Shown here piece after piece: positions 11,881 to 22,282 of a stretch of 64,000 nt of DNA. The notes beneath the pieces are model-generated. The model searched no databases and was not told the DNA's origin. It was given only the letters and a program-made list of their open reading frames with translations. Each line of letters starts with the position of its first letter. The first letter of the stretch is position 1. This DNA is from Scleroderma bovista (Eukaryota; Basidiomycota; Agaricomycetes; Boletales; Sclerodermataceae): assembly GCA_037178675.1 (NCBI GenBank), contig JAYMGJ010000370.1:117638-181637 (forward strand), in the 5' to 3' direction. The position numbers and the translations under genes are program-made.

Positions 11881-12344
11881 TAAAGCGGGCGTACGTCATC
11901 CTGCAAATTCCTCCAACAAGGCGCCAACTATCACTCAAGGGTCGCAATGATATCAAAGTGAACACGCTCGTTACCCTCTACCACCAATCCGACCGCTTCG
12001 TCACACCAGGGACCCTCTCAGATGCTATCGACGAGGCGTTCACCAAACATGAAACCCTCTTCGACGACAAAGGGAGGCATTCGTTCGCAGAACTTGTCCA
12101 AAGGCGAGCTCGACAAAAGCACTCTCCCAAGTTCTTCCTTGGTAGAGACCAATTCCACCCAATTGCGTACCAGTCTTCGGGTATGGGCCCTGGATGGATC
12201 GATAGCAAGGAAAAGCGGGTGAATAGAGTGTATGAGGCGTTGGTTGGCACAGGGAGGGACGGAAAGCCGTCATGGACTGCAGTCAAGGAGAATGCGAAAC
12301 GAGTCGAGGCTCAACTCGCTGCGGATCGTGGACGACAGGACTAA
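11881..12344 (+). CDS. Unknown small protein, 5' end not resolved
   Basis: I do not recognise this gene. An open frame runs from an acceptor-like cag at 11880 to TAA at 12344. It begins KRAYVILQIPPTRRQLSLKG and continues with regular charged and hydrophobic spacing, e.g. DAIDEAFTKHETLFDDKG, FHPIAYQSSGMGPGWIDSKE, KRVNRVYEALVGTG. There is no in-frame ATG before VNTLVT, so an upstream exon is likely; phase at the acceptor suggests one leftover base. Composition and length suit a small globular, basic protein, perhaps organellar. That is a guess, not a call. Confidence 0.45.
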
Positions 12345-14034
12345 AAAGGAGGCAAGTGTGTGCTTCTATTATCGACGGTTATATCTTTGCAATGTGCCAG
12401 CTTTTCTGACGGCAGTTCGTCAGTGTGGCCATGATCGAAGAATTGGCCATTGCCTATACATGCACGCAACTCACGCTGAGTATTTATCTCCATCATTCGT
12501 TAGGCATATTCCGGTAATGGGCACTGCATATTTTTAGACACTGTAAGAAGGTGCGCTCACGCTTCGTTCATGGCCGGAGCGGGTAGATCACCGCGGTAGA
12601 TTTATTTCATTTGTTTCCGCTTTTCGCACATCTTCACACTTACATAGTACAACTTGTCTTGAAACAATTTTCAAAAACTCTACCATGCACTCTCAACAAA
12701 CGTTTCGGAATCGACGGGCTATCACAACTTGTTTGGTTCTGCTACCTGGGCCCTGGTCAGCGGTACCGGATTTCTTTGGCGTACTCGACACCCTTTCCCG
12801 ACCCGTCGAAGGCGTAGATTCAAACCAAACTGCTAGGCAGAAGAGAGCACATAATCCATTCACTTTCTGATTCTTGTATCTCGCACTCATCCATTTTGAT
12901 GTGGGTTGTCAACCCTCCAATGGTGGCTTTTTAGATAACAGATACCACATCAGTGATGACCATGGTATAGTATCCATTCTTAGAGACAGCCAACTCTGTT
13001 TCAGTTCTCTTCATCTGCAAAATTCAACCAACTGCATCCATGACGAAATGAGATGAATGCAGCATCATTGGGATAAACAAATTTCTTGAGTCATAATATT
13101 GGAGTATTATTTTGACTATCTGATAAGTATGTAATCTCATCCCATCACTGCGCTGTCTGGGCACACGAGTGTAGCGATGGCCTTGAATCCTCCCTCACTT
13201 CAGGATACCCCCCGCAGACAGTAAACTTTAAACTTGTGGTGACTTTGATCTTGGGAAAGTGCCAATCATTGTGATTCCTAAAATAACTTCTGTCGCCCAG
13301 GGTTGCAAATGGACCTTCACCTTTTCGCATTGTTCATCTGGGAGGCTCTGATTACATTTTCCATCAACCATGAGCCTCAACATCCAAAGGGTTCATGTAG
13401 GCCTTGTTTTCCTGGATGCCTCGGACAATATCCATGGAGTAGACATTTGTTTCCGCTAACATAAATCGATCATACTAATGTTTACGTGTACCCTTTTCGT
13501 GTGCGTAAGACTGTCTACTCTCTTTCGTAATCCATGGATTGCAGGCGAAATCATCCACCGCAGACTCCATGCAACGCCTATTGCTTGGTCGAGACGAGGT
13601 TTGAACAGAGCCCCTGAAGGAAGGACCATCTAGTCCTTGAACACGATCCTCGTGGATCCAGGGGGAACCGGCAGGTGCAGCGTATTACGGGGGAGTCATC
13701 GAAAGATGACGACAATACCGCGAGCGGCTAGTTCCAATTGCTGGTGGACTTTGGGAGCCTTTCTGACATAGTAATAGCTATGATGGCACATTGCATCGAT
13801 GTCGCTGTGGATTTAGACACATGGAATATTATCGCTGTTATTCAGGAATGGACCCCCTCGCTCGAACGTCACAATGGACCGACTATATTTCCGAATCTGT
13901 CCCCTCTGCTTCCGCGGGGCCCATCGCGAAGACCGGATGATTAGTCAGCATGCAAAGATTATCTGATAAATCCACCCGTCGGTCGACACCAGCACCAGCA
14001 TTATTCACAGACCCCCAGTCAGCCCATTATACCT
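12345..14034. other. Intergenic stretch without a recognisable gene
   Basis: About 1.7 kb. Contains short ORFs (longest about 70 codons, near 13738) with no domain or family resemblance. No tandem repeat or LTR signature noticed. The last part should hold the promoter of the Apd1-like gene. Confidence 0.4.
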
Positions 14035-15438
14035 ATGTCTGCCCTCGGAAAACTCAAGGCCATCCTTACTGGTTCGCGTCGAAATAGTCCGGCTTCTACT
14101 CAACAGCTCTATGACGCACTTAACTCTGCGGACGTCCCCATCACAGCTGCGGACTGTCGTACTTGTCCAGACCCGTGCGATCAAGGTGAGGGATTCAGCC
14201 TTCATCCCATTCGTCGATCGCGAATGACGGGAATACAGACCACGATGACTTTACCAGGAAAATTAGTGTAGACATGGACTCGGAGCTACTTGGATCCGTC
14301 AAACCATACAGGCGTCAGGTGAGTCCGACTATGCGCAATTTGCTTGCCCTTATCACGCTTCAAGGTGGTCATCTCCACTGGAAAGTCAGATTGGCAACAT
14401 GAAGTGACTGAAGCAGATGGAACGCTTGCAGCCTTTCTATCCAGCATAGACGAGAATTTGCGCACAAAGCCAGATACACCAGGTGCCAAACCGGCCAATG
14501 GGTCTATTCCTGGAAGTACCAAGTCCCTCCCGCCTGGTTTATTTACACAGGAGACTGCCGGACGCCTGTCTATCCTTAATGGCAGCCACAACCCCCTGTC
14601 ATTACACCACGACGCCACCTCGACACTTGACACCGTCATCGTTCTGCCAGATTACAAAGTCGTTTCGGATGTACCTCGGACCGTGGACGGCGCAAAAATG
14701 CTGTGGACGACGGCGCTAGATCCCGCGCATGGACGGCTTGGATTGCCGGAGAGGTCGGATACCCTAACGTCATGGATACTGCCTTACTCATGTCTGATTC
14801 TGCTTTGTAAGTCTGTCAGAGGCTGGCGTCATCTTGGTTTCATTAGCCAATAGAGGCTGACTTAGCATCATGCCGGTTTTGATGACAAGGTTCGCATAAG
14901 AGGCGCGACAAGCGCTGCGCAGTCGTCGCGCCGATTCTCGAAAAGAGTAGGTCCCAGATTTCCATTCTAGTTCATTGGCCATAGTCCCTGACAGATTCTG
15001 TCGAGCTTTCACGCAGTGCCTCGAACATGAAGGATGGGAAGTCCACACTGATCTAGAAGATTTATCTAGCAGACCAACACTAGAATCTCTAAATACCCCT
15101 GGTGGCCCAGATCCAGAAACAGCATATCAATCACAGCTCAGGGCGCTTTCTGGGGAACATAGTAGGGCGCTCATACTGCGGAACTCTCATATTGGCGGGC
15201 ACAAGTTCGCGGGGAACGTCATCGTAGGTTTCTTCGTCGGCAGTTTTCCCCGAAGGGCTTACATGTTGGACAGATCTATACGCCTGGCGGTTCGAGTGTG
15301 TGGTATGGGCGAGTTACGCCACATCATGTTGAATCCATTGTCAAGAACACTATCATTGGCGGACAGGTACTTCCCCCTATACTTCGAGGTGGACTAAACC
15401 TAGTCCGGCCTGGATGCAAGACACTATGTGATTGGTGA
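14035..15438 (+). CDS. Sucrase/ferredoxin-like (Apd1/Aim32 family) thioredoxin-like Fe-S protein
   Basis: Member of the Apd1/Aim32 family, thioredoxin-like ferredoxins that bind a [2Fe-2S] cluster through Cys and His. Six exons: 14035-14185, 14239-14318, 14365-14806, 14890-14946, 15006-15223, 15274-15438; 370 residues. Landmarks: CRTCPDPCDQ near the N-terminus, VIVLPDYKVV, SWILPYSCLILLCSHKRRDKRCAVVAP split by the third intron, and HIGGHKFAGN, which supplies the His ligands typical of Apd1. Near the end are YTPGGSSVWYGRV and PILRGGLNLVRPGC. Each of the five introns restores the conserved frame. Cytosolic or mitochondrial location cannot be decided from the N-terminus. Confidence 0.85.
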
Positions 15439-15780
15439 CTAGATTTGAGAAACCGGATGCATCCCACTGGCGCGTCTACGTGCCATTACACATTGTGATA
15501 TATACAGTAGTTCCATGCTGTGGAGCATGGCGGGCGAGGAAAATGAAACAACAACAGTGGGATTTACATGACAGCACAAACAAGAGCGAACATTAGGGGG
15601 AAAAAAAATGCTCCATAGAAAGTTAAGCCTTCGTGATAAGAAAGACCATGCAGTTGTAAGAAAGCTAGTGTGTGGTGAAAAAAAATGAACGAGCAGAAAC
15701 CATACCTGTCCCTGATAGTCTATAGTTACCCCAGTTGAAATGAAGGATTAAGGACTCCATGTTTAACATCGTCGAGACGC
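15439..15780. other. Convergent 3' intergenic region
   Basis: 342 bp between the ends of two converging genes. A-rich tracts (ggggaaaaaaaatg near 15600; gaaaaaaaatg near 15680) may belong to 3' UTRs. No gene seen. Confidence 0.5.
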
Positions 15781-18581
15781 TCAATCTGAGATGTCGTCCT
15801 CGCGTCCTCTTCTCGAGTACCGCCCAACAAAACGCTCATCCTCATATTCGTCCTCCGTCGTCGGTTCATTAATTTCCTCCTCGTCCACTACCTCCTCGTC
15901 ATCTTCTTCCTTCAAAAACCCTGCAGCTGCAATGAAGCTCTCTCCGCCCGAATATGTGAAGCCCCGGAAATTCTCCTGTACGCTATTCGTGAGCGGCGAG
16001 CCCGCCGCATCATGTTGTTTGGGCTTCCTTATCTGGATACCTTGACTCAGACCGTTCTTACCATTCAGCGGTTCTGAGCGGTCGCTGCCAAGGGGCCCGT
16101 TGGGGGTATGAGGAGGCTGGACACCAGACACTGTATGTGTCCAGTCGTCGCTAGGATCCTCCTCGTCTGGGCTCCGGCCCTCCTCCACTTCCACACCAAA
16201 TTCTCGCAGGTCTGCGGTGGTGAACTCAGGATCAAAATTAGCCGTTGATTCGTCCGACTCTACGGCAGGTTTAAAGGGCGGGGTCACTTGTTTCATAGAG
16301 AGTGCTTGCCAGTCTATGCTGTTAAAAAATGCATGTTCTTTGAGTTCTTTGGCATCACGCTCTGCGCCTAATCGATGCTTTGGATTCCTATTTAGGAGCT
16401 GAGCGACGTTTGTTAGTCACTCATCGGCGAGAAAGATAACTATATGTTCACCCCTTTAACAAACAACTTCCCATCTTCGCTGATAACATTCCTTGGGAAC
16501 CGTATCTTCCCGAAGCATATGTTCTTGTACATCTGTTGTGTGTCCTCGGCATAAAATGGGCTCCATCCACAGCACATTTCGAATAAGAGGACGCCAAGCG
16601 ACCAGAAATCAACTAATTTGCTATACCCTTGTTCGTCCAATAGCACTTCGGGAGCAAGGTATTCCGTTGTGCCACAAAACGTGGTCGTAAGTTCCCCGGA
16701 GCGCAAATCCGCCTTGGATAACCCGAAATCGCAGAGTGCTACATGTCCAGTTGCGTCCAAAAGGATGTTCTCGGGTTTGAGATCCCGATAGATGATGTTA
16801 TACTTGTGCAGGTGTTCCAGAGCTAGTACAAGCTCCGCAACATAAAATCGGGCCCGCTCTTCCGAAAAGCGCGTCTCTTTTTGGAGGTGCCAAAATAGTT
16901 CGCCACCGCTTTTGAAATCGGTGACAAGGTACAAATCATAGTCGGTCTGGAAGCTGAATTTGAGACCAACAAGGAACGGGGATTCCAACGAGCGTTGTAG
17001 GATCTTGCGTTCGCCGATGGTGTGGGCGACCTCTTTCTTGGCGATGATTTCCTTCTTTGACAGGACCTTCATTGCGTATATGCGCTTTGTATCCCTTTTT
17101 CGGACCTGGAAGACTTTTCCGAAGGTGCCCCTGCCGATGAGCTTTAGGAACTCAAAGTCGCGTGGGGTGAGGGCTCGTTTAGTCTATCGCGTGAAAATGA
17201 CGAAAACATGAGCATCGCTGTCAGGAGTGACTACATGTGTGAAGGGAGATGGAGGAGCGTGGGATTGGCAAGCATATCAGGCAAGGTACACGAACCTTGT
17301 ACTGTTCAAATGTGATTTGGACTCGCATTTCGCCGGAAACGACCTCGTTCTCCAGCGGCAAGAGCCTGAGTTCATGGAAACCCGATATGGCAGTCCAGGG
17401 GATGGATGAAGAGCAGATGAGGCATGGCGATGGGAACGGGGCCAGTGAAACTCACTTGTACCATTGGTCTACCGTGTGATCGTGTACAAGGACTGGTTTG
17501 ATCCGTACTGCGCCAAGGAAATGGTGATCAGAGACGCGATCATAGACGTTGAACGTGATGACGGAGTCTTCGGAGGTGACATCGCTAATCGTGTGGTTGA
17601 GTGCACAAGAGTGCTGTGGCAATGGAGTGCTTACAAAGAGACCTCGTGTTTCCACACAGGATTGTGGGCAGAGAGCCGTCCGAAGAGACCCTGAGTGGCA
17701 GAGGGGGGATTCGACGAGGCCGGGGGAGGGGGGAGTGCAGACGAGGTGGGGGACGAGCTGATGCTGGACTTGGCCGATCGCTGTGCGCCGATGGTATTTG
17801 TAGCCACTGCGTTGGAAGAAGACGTTCTTGATAAAGCGGTGGCAGTCCCTTTGACTTCCTTATCCATCTCGTCGGTGGGATCGCGGCTAACGAACTCGTT
17901 CTGCTCGAATTGGACTACAACGTATGGTCTGGCGTGCACGGAGGTGACGCTGAGGCCCCGAGCAGATATGAGCTTGACGTGGATCTGGCCCTTGGATGAC
18001 ACGGGGGGGCCAGAGGACTGAGAGGAGGGTCCCGAGGTGGACGCTGTGCTGGACGTTCTGGTCGTCGAGGCGGTCGATGACGATGGCGTCTTGGGTTTAT
18101 TTTCCATGGTGTTTGAGAGCTGGGAAGATTTTTTGGTGTTGCGCATGGGAGGGTCGGGTGCATGAAGGGAAATTTGAGGTATAGAAATGGCAGCGGCAAA
18201 ATCACCGGAAGGAGGCGTTAGGGGGCCCAGCAAGGCTACATCGGCCTGTGCCGGACGGGACACCGAGGGCGACCCCAACAGATGGTGCTGGATGGACGAG
18301 GCCATCGGTGTGCGCTGGCCATCGCCCGCCGGGGAAAGCGTAGACATGGTCGAGTCTGGCTGCAGCACTGCGGGGCTGGCCTGGGCTGCGGCATCGAACG
18401 GATTCGGCTGCTCTCGGCCATCGGCGGAGGCCCGGGGCGTGAGTTGGTCCAGGAGCGAAGGCCACAGTCGCACCATGGCTTTCGGGATTGGCAAGTACGA
18501 CGAGAGGGACGACGACGACGGGGACTGAAACAGAGCCTTGTCGGGGGCATTAGCTGCCAGGTCTTTCGCACTCGACATCAT
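15781..18581 (-). CDS. Sch9-like AGC protein kinase with N-terminal C2 domain
   Basis: Nutrient/TOR-pathway kinase of the Sch9 (Sck1/Sck2) type. Exons 17635-18581, 17456-17584, 17296-17365, 16452-17183 and 15781-16398; 831 residues. A Ser/Pro-rich N-terminus precedes a C2-like domain (about 185-375) starting GQIHVKLISARGL. Kinase motifs: GRGTFGKV (~399), YRDLKPEN (~513), activation loop TTFCGTTEYLAPE. The C-terminal AGC tail carries a hydrophobic motif FRGFTY (~770), where TORC1 phosphorylates Sch9. After it comes an unusual ~55-residue acidic tail rich in EEDDEE. C2 plus AGC kinase is diagnostic for Sch9 rather than Ypk1 or Gad8. The C2 domain carries a long Ser/Pro loop insert. All introns are GT-AG. 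Confidence 0.88.
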
Positions 18582-18792
18582 CGTTCCAAGTTGAAATTAT
18601 CAGTGTACGACAAGCGAACCCTCCCTACTCTCCATCGTCTCCTCGGCTCCCCTCAGAATGGCTCTGCAAGTCCGCCCTTCCCCGCAAGTACGTCTGAGTC
18701 CACCGCAGCAATCCCATGCACCCTCCGACAAGCATCCCAAGCATCACTGTGCGGCCCGCCGTCCTCCAAGGAAGTCGGTCTGCGCATCCTCG

Positions 18793-19215
18793 TCAGAATT
18801 GCCCCACCAGCTGTGGTCCGAACAACTTACACACACTCGAAAATGCCATTGCTGTCCCTATACTAGCCCCGAGTTCCCTTGTTTCCGTCCACGGCTGTCC
18901 GCATCGTTCCAGACCGTCTTCAATGCCCACCCAGGCAAGTGTCGTGACACCAAGTCTCAATGCATCTCCGCCCCCGTGTTTCAGTCCGGCTGCTATCCGC
19001 CGATAATTTTTGGTTTTATTGTAGAGATACCACCCCCGAATGGTTGTTGGTGGTCGGTGTGCATTTTCTGCTAGAAACCTGAGCCCTGCCATTCTTGATC
19101 CCCGTACTGCCCCAATGACTGTTCCGACTACTGCCGCACTGACTGGTAGCATAAAATAGCGCGAATGGATGATTGGCGTCACGTCGTAGGGGCTTCCATC
19201 GTCGTTTGGAGCCAT
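18793..19215 (-). CDS. Tim17/Tim22-like small membrane protein
   Basis: Intronless 140-residue ORF with ATG at 19215. Gly-rich hydrophobic stretches (FMLPVSAAVVGTVIGAVRGSRMAGLRF, DALRLGVTTLAWVGIEDGLE, ASIGTAMAF) resemble the Tim17/Tim22/Tim23/Pmp24 superfamily of four-helix mitochondrial or peroxisomal membrane proteins. The basic linker NKTKNYRRIAAGLKHGG fits the loop between helices. No specific orthologue is recognised; role in import or complex I assembly is only a possibility. It sits in tandem 211 bp upstream of the Sch9-like gene on the same strand. Confidence 0.65.
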   Translation of the reverse strand: MAPNDDGSPYDVTPIIHSRYFMLPVSAAVVGTVIGAVRGSRMAGLRFLAENAHRPPTTIRGWYLYNKTKNYRRIAAGLKHGGGDALRLGVTTLAWVGIEDGLERCGQPWTETRELGASIGTAMAFSSVCKLFGPQLVGQF

Positions 19216-19386
19216 GCGAGCCTCGACCGCGTTGGAGTAGGTACCGTTGTGGGTTACAGGTTACCGGCAAGAATAGTGGATCATGGCAATTCGAGGCCCA
19301 TAGTCTGGCTCATTCAAACACTACATATCATAATCGGCACATACGCCCACACAGAATGCATACAGTAGGAGTCGATTGTGCTCGTG

Positions 19387-21471
19387 CTACAAGCGTGATT
19401 TGATACCTGCCTTCTCAAATACGGCTGCTTCCTTCTCCCTCAGCTCCTCGGCACGCTTTCGCAGCTCGGTCGCTCTTTGGAGCTCTCGCTGTCCTACTTG
19501 CTGAATATGTACCTTGGTGACGTGTCAGCCTACACAGATCACCTTGCACAGCGGCTCACCTCATCGGGTCCCTAACGCACAGGAATTCGTCAACATCCGT
19601 GCCCCACAATAACGAAACACCTACATCGGCCATTCTCAATGTTCGCAGCTGGGCATACATACTAGCGAGTTCTTGATCTTGGCTTAATCCTTCAGCCCCA
19701 AACGCCTGTACTGCACGATCGATGACCCTGCAGGCCATTTGGGGAACAACGAACTTGGAAATTAAAATCTCAGTTTCATTTCCTTTCGAACGTCAAGACC
19801 TTGACCCACTTTGGCGACGCCAATTTCCTTTAGCGCGCCCTTGGCTTTGTACTTGTCAATCTAAAAGGTCGCCGTTGACTGACAAATCCATACATGAGGA
19901 ACGACTCGCCTGGAGTGCGGCGCTCAACACAAGTAATCGCGCAGCCTCGATCTCCGCTCGAGACTTGGCTATTTCGGCCACCACTGTGCCTGGCAGCAGC
20001 GGGGGTAAAGTCAGTTGCCGGTTTCATGAATACGTGTGACTATGGGCCGCACCATGCTCATATAAGAATTTGCCGAACGTCTTTCTCGTGGGGTCAGTCA
20101 CGCGCTGGATCATCAGATCAAGAGCATAGGAGGCTGCGCCAATCGCACGCATGCAGTGGTGGATGCGCCCGGGCCTAGAAATGGACAGGTTCTGAGTGAT
20201 GTCAACACAATCAAAATATATCACTTACCCTAGTCGTCCTTGAATAATCTATTACACAACACTTCACTGTTAACATCACCGATCTGACGTGCGAAACGTG
20301 ACTTACCTCGAACCCCTTCCCCCATCCTAGCACCAAATTGGCAAGTGGAACTCTGACATTCTCATAGATTACCTCACAATGTCCCTCTGGCGCATCGTCG
20401 TATCCAAACAACCTCATCGGGCGGATGACACGGACACCAGGGGTGTCAGTAGGCACAATCACGACGCTATGTTGCTGGTATTTGTTGGGGTGGTCGGGGT
20501 CACTTTTGCCCAGGACGAGATGAATTCGAGTTCGGGGGTCACCGGCGCCTGAAATCCACCTGTACAATTCCGAGTAAGGGATGCAAGCGATACGGAGGAG
20601 GGTGAATTGGACTGACCACTTGTGTCCGTTGATAACGATTTCGTCACCTTCTTTGCGGATAGACGTTTTGATATTCCGTGCGTCAGAGGATGAAACTAAG
20701 AGATACTCGTCAGGACATCGACAAGGTTCGTAAAATCCAATAAACGCACCAAACCGCTCGGTCATGGAAAACGCGGAGCGTATCTCGCCACGCAAAAGCG
20801 CCGTTAACCACTTTTGTTGTTGGTCAGGCGAACCATACCGAGCAAGCACCTCTGCCATAGTAATTCAAATCTGCACCAAGAAAGCGTTCTTGTATAAGAC
20901 ATACCCATATTCCCTGTATCTGGCGCAGAACAATTGACAACTTCAGAAGCCATGTGTCCTCCCCGTCCGAGGATCTCTGCCATGACTGCATACTGTAATT
21001 CTTTCACACTTGCTGTATTGGACTGCCACAACAAAAAGTAAAACACACCTCGACATTGGACAACGGTACACCGTGTTCCGGATAATGCGCCTTGCTCAGG
21101 AATAGGTTCCAAAGGCCCAATTTGCGCGCTTTCACTTTGAGCTCCTCGATCACTGGTACGACCGTGTTCCATCGTTCGACAGGGTCATTTGGGATCTGGG
21201 CATGAGCCAGACGGACGGAAGGGTAGACTTCGTTCTGACAGTATTACACCGCGCGTTAGTAGACTAGAGAGATCAGTGCTAAAGTAGGGAGAGAAAGAGC
21301 GCACCTGCAGAAATGTGACGAGTTTTGCAAGGGTTTCTTTCCCGTAGGGGGTGAACTTATCCTCTACCTGCCATGCATCTTTGGATTTTTTTCAATTGCT
21401 GCACGGAAAATGAAACCACGTACGAAATTCCAGGAGCCTTCAGAGGTAAGTTCTACGACAGGGTGTTTCAT
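19387..21471 (-). CDS. Acyl-CoA dehydrogenase (ACAD10/11-like), 14 exons
   Basis: FAD enzyme that oxidises acyl-CoA to the 2,3-enoyl-CoA in beta-oxidation. Exons: 21424-21471, 21305-21367, 21049-21234, 20905-20992, 20750-20851, 20617-20695, 20307-20559, 20229-20248, 20053-20174, 19910-19989, 19810-19860, 19625-19753, 19560-19571, 19387-19512; 452 residues. Motifs: [69 protein letters not shown] and GPDEVH. Two microexons (20 and 12 nt) are needed to obtain IIQGRLGPGR and DGPDEVH. The intron 19861-19909 uses a GC donor (gcgagt). The start is uncertain: the frame is open to 21501 with an acceptor there, so another 5' exon may exist. C-terminal tail is Lys/Glu-rich coiled. Confidence 0.85.
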
Positions 21472-22282
21472 GAGTCCCAAAAGATCTGGTGTTTGAAAGG
21501 ACTGAGTGGGCGGCTACACATTTTGTGGCTGAGGAAATACATATTACATTAGCCTATGTAGATGCCGGAAGGCCCGATTCCGAGTCCTGCCTAATCACCG
21601 TAACTGTTCTTCTTGCTGAATTTCCTCAGTTCTCAGCGATGCCAGTTGGCATATGTATTTTTGTCCTTCGCGCTCGACTCCGAACTCGTGGAGGATACTG
21701 AGCACGAAATAGGGGCCTAATCCTACATCTGATTCTCTCATCAAGTGTCCCCACAGGACTAGTACACTCGGCCACAATCTGATGCGCGAACCGCCAGACC
21801 AGCGATTTACCACAAGTGCACACGTACAGGTCTCATCTAGTAAAGCTAGGAACAAGAAATGATTTGTATTTGTTGCTACTACAGTTCATTAAGAATGTGC
21901 GCCTACGGAGAAGCACACAAGCTGCTGTAGATGAGGTGGTGATACAGGTAAATGTCTGGGATGAAGCAAGGAACCTGCCACGAAGGTTGGTCTACCGCTA
22001 TCCAACCAACTCCGAGGCGAAGAAAAGTACACAGGGCAAGTAGGTATGGATGGAGTGCAGAACAGGTGAAATTAGCGGTGAATACGGGGAACAAAGACTG
22101 ACTGTAAGGTAAATTCGAATGTATCGGCGTGATCCGTATGGATACATCTCATTCAATCATTAGAGTACGACGCGAATGCGAAAAGCGAGGAAAGCTGCGG
22201 TCCGTATTGAAACGCCGCCTCGAGAATCAAACAGAGACAGGTGAGTGCTCGAGGAGACAAAAGGAGCGCTCATTAAGCGATG
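21472..22282. other. Intergenic region, possible unmodelled 5' exon
   Basis: 811 bp between two minus-strand genes. Codons 21472-21501 continue the acyl-CoA dehydrogenase frame up to an acceptor-like site, so a short upstream exon may be hidden here. Overlapping short ORFs show no known domain. Confidence 0.4.

Noticed and set aside
17915..18571. Long ORFs on both strands in alternative frames
   Set aside because: Shadows of the Ser/Pro-rich first exon of the Sch9-like gene; low-complexity GC-rich coding DNA leaves other frames open.
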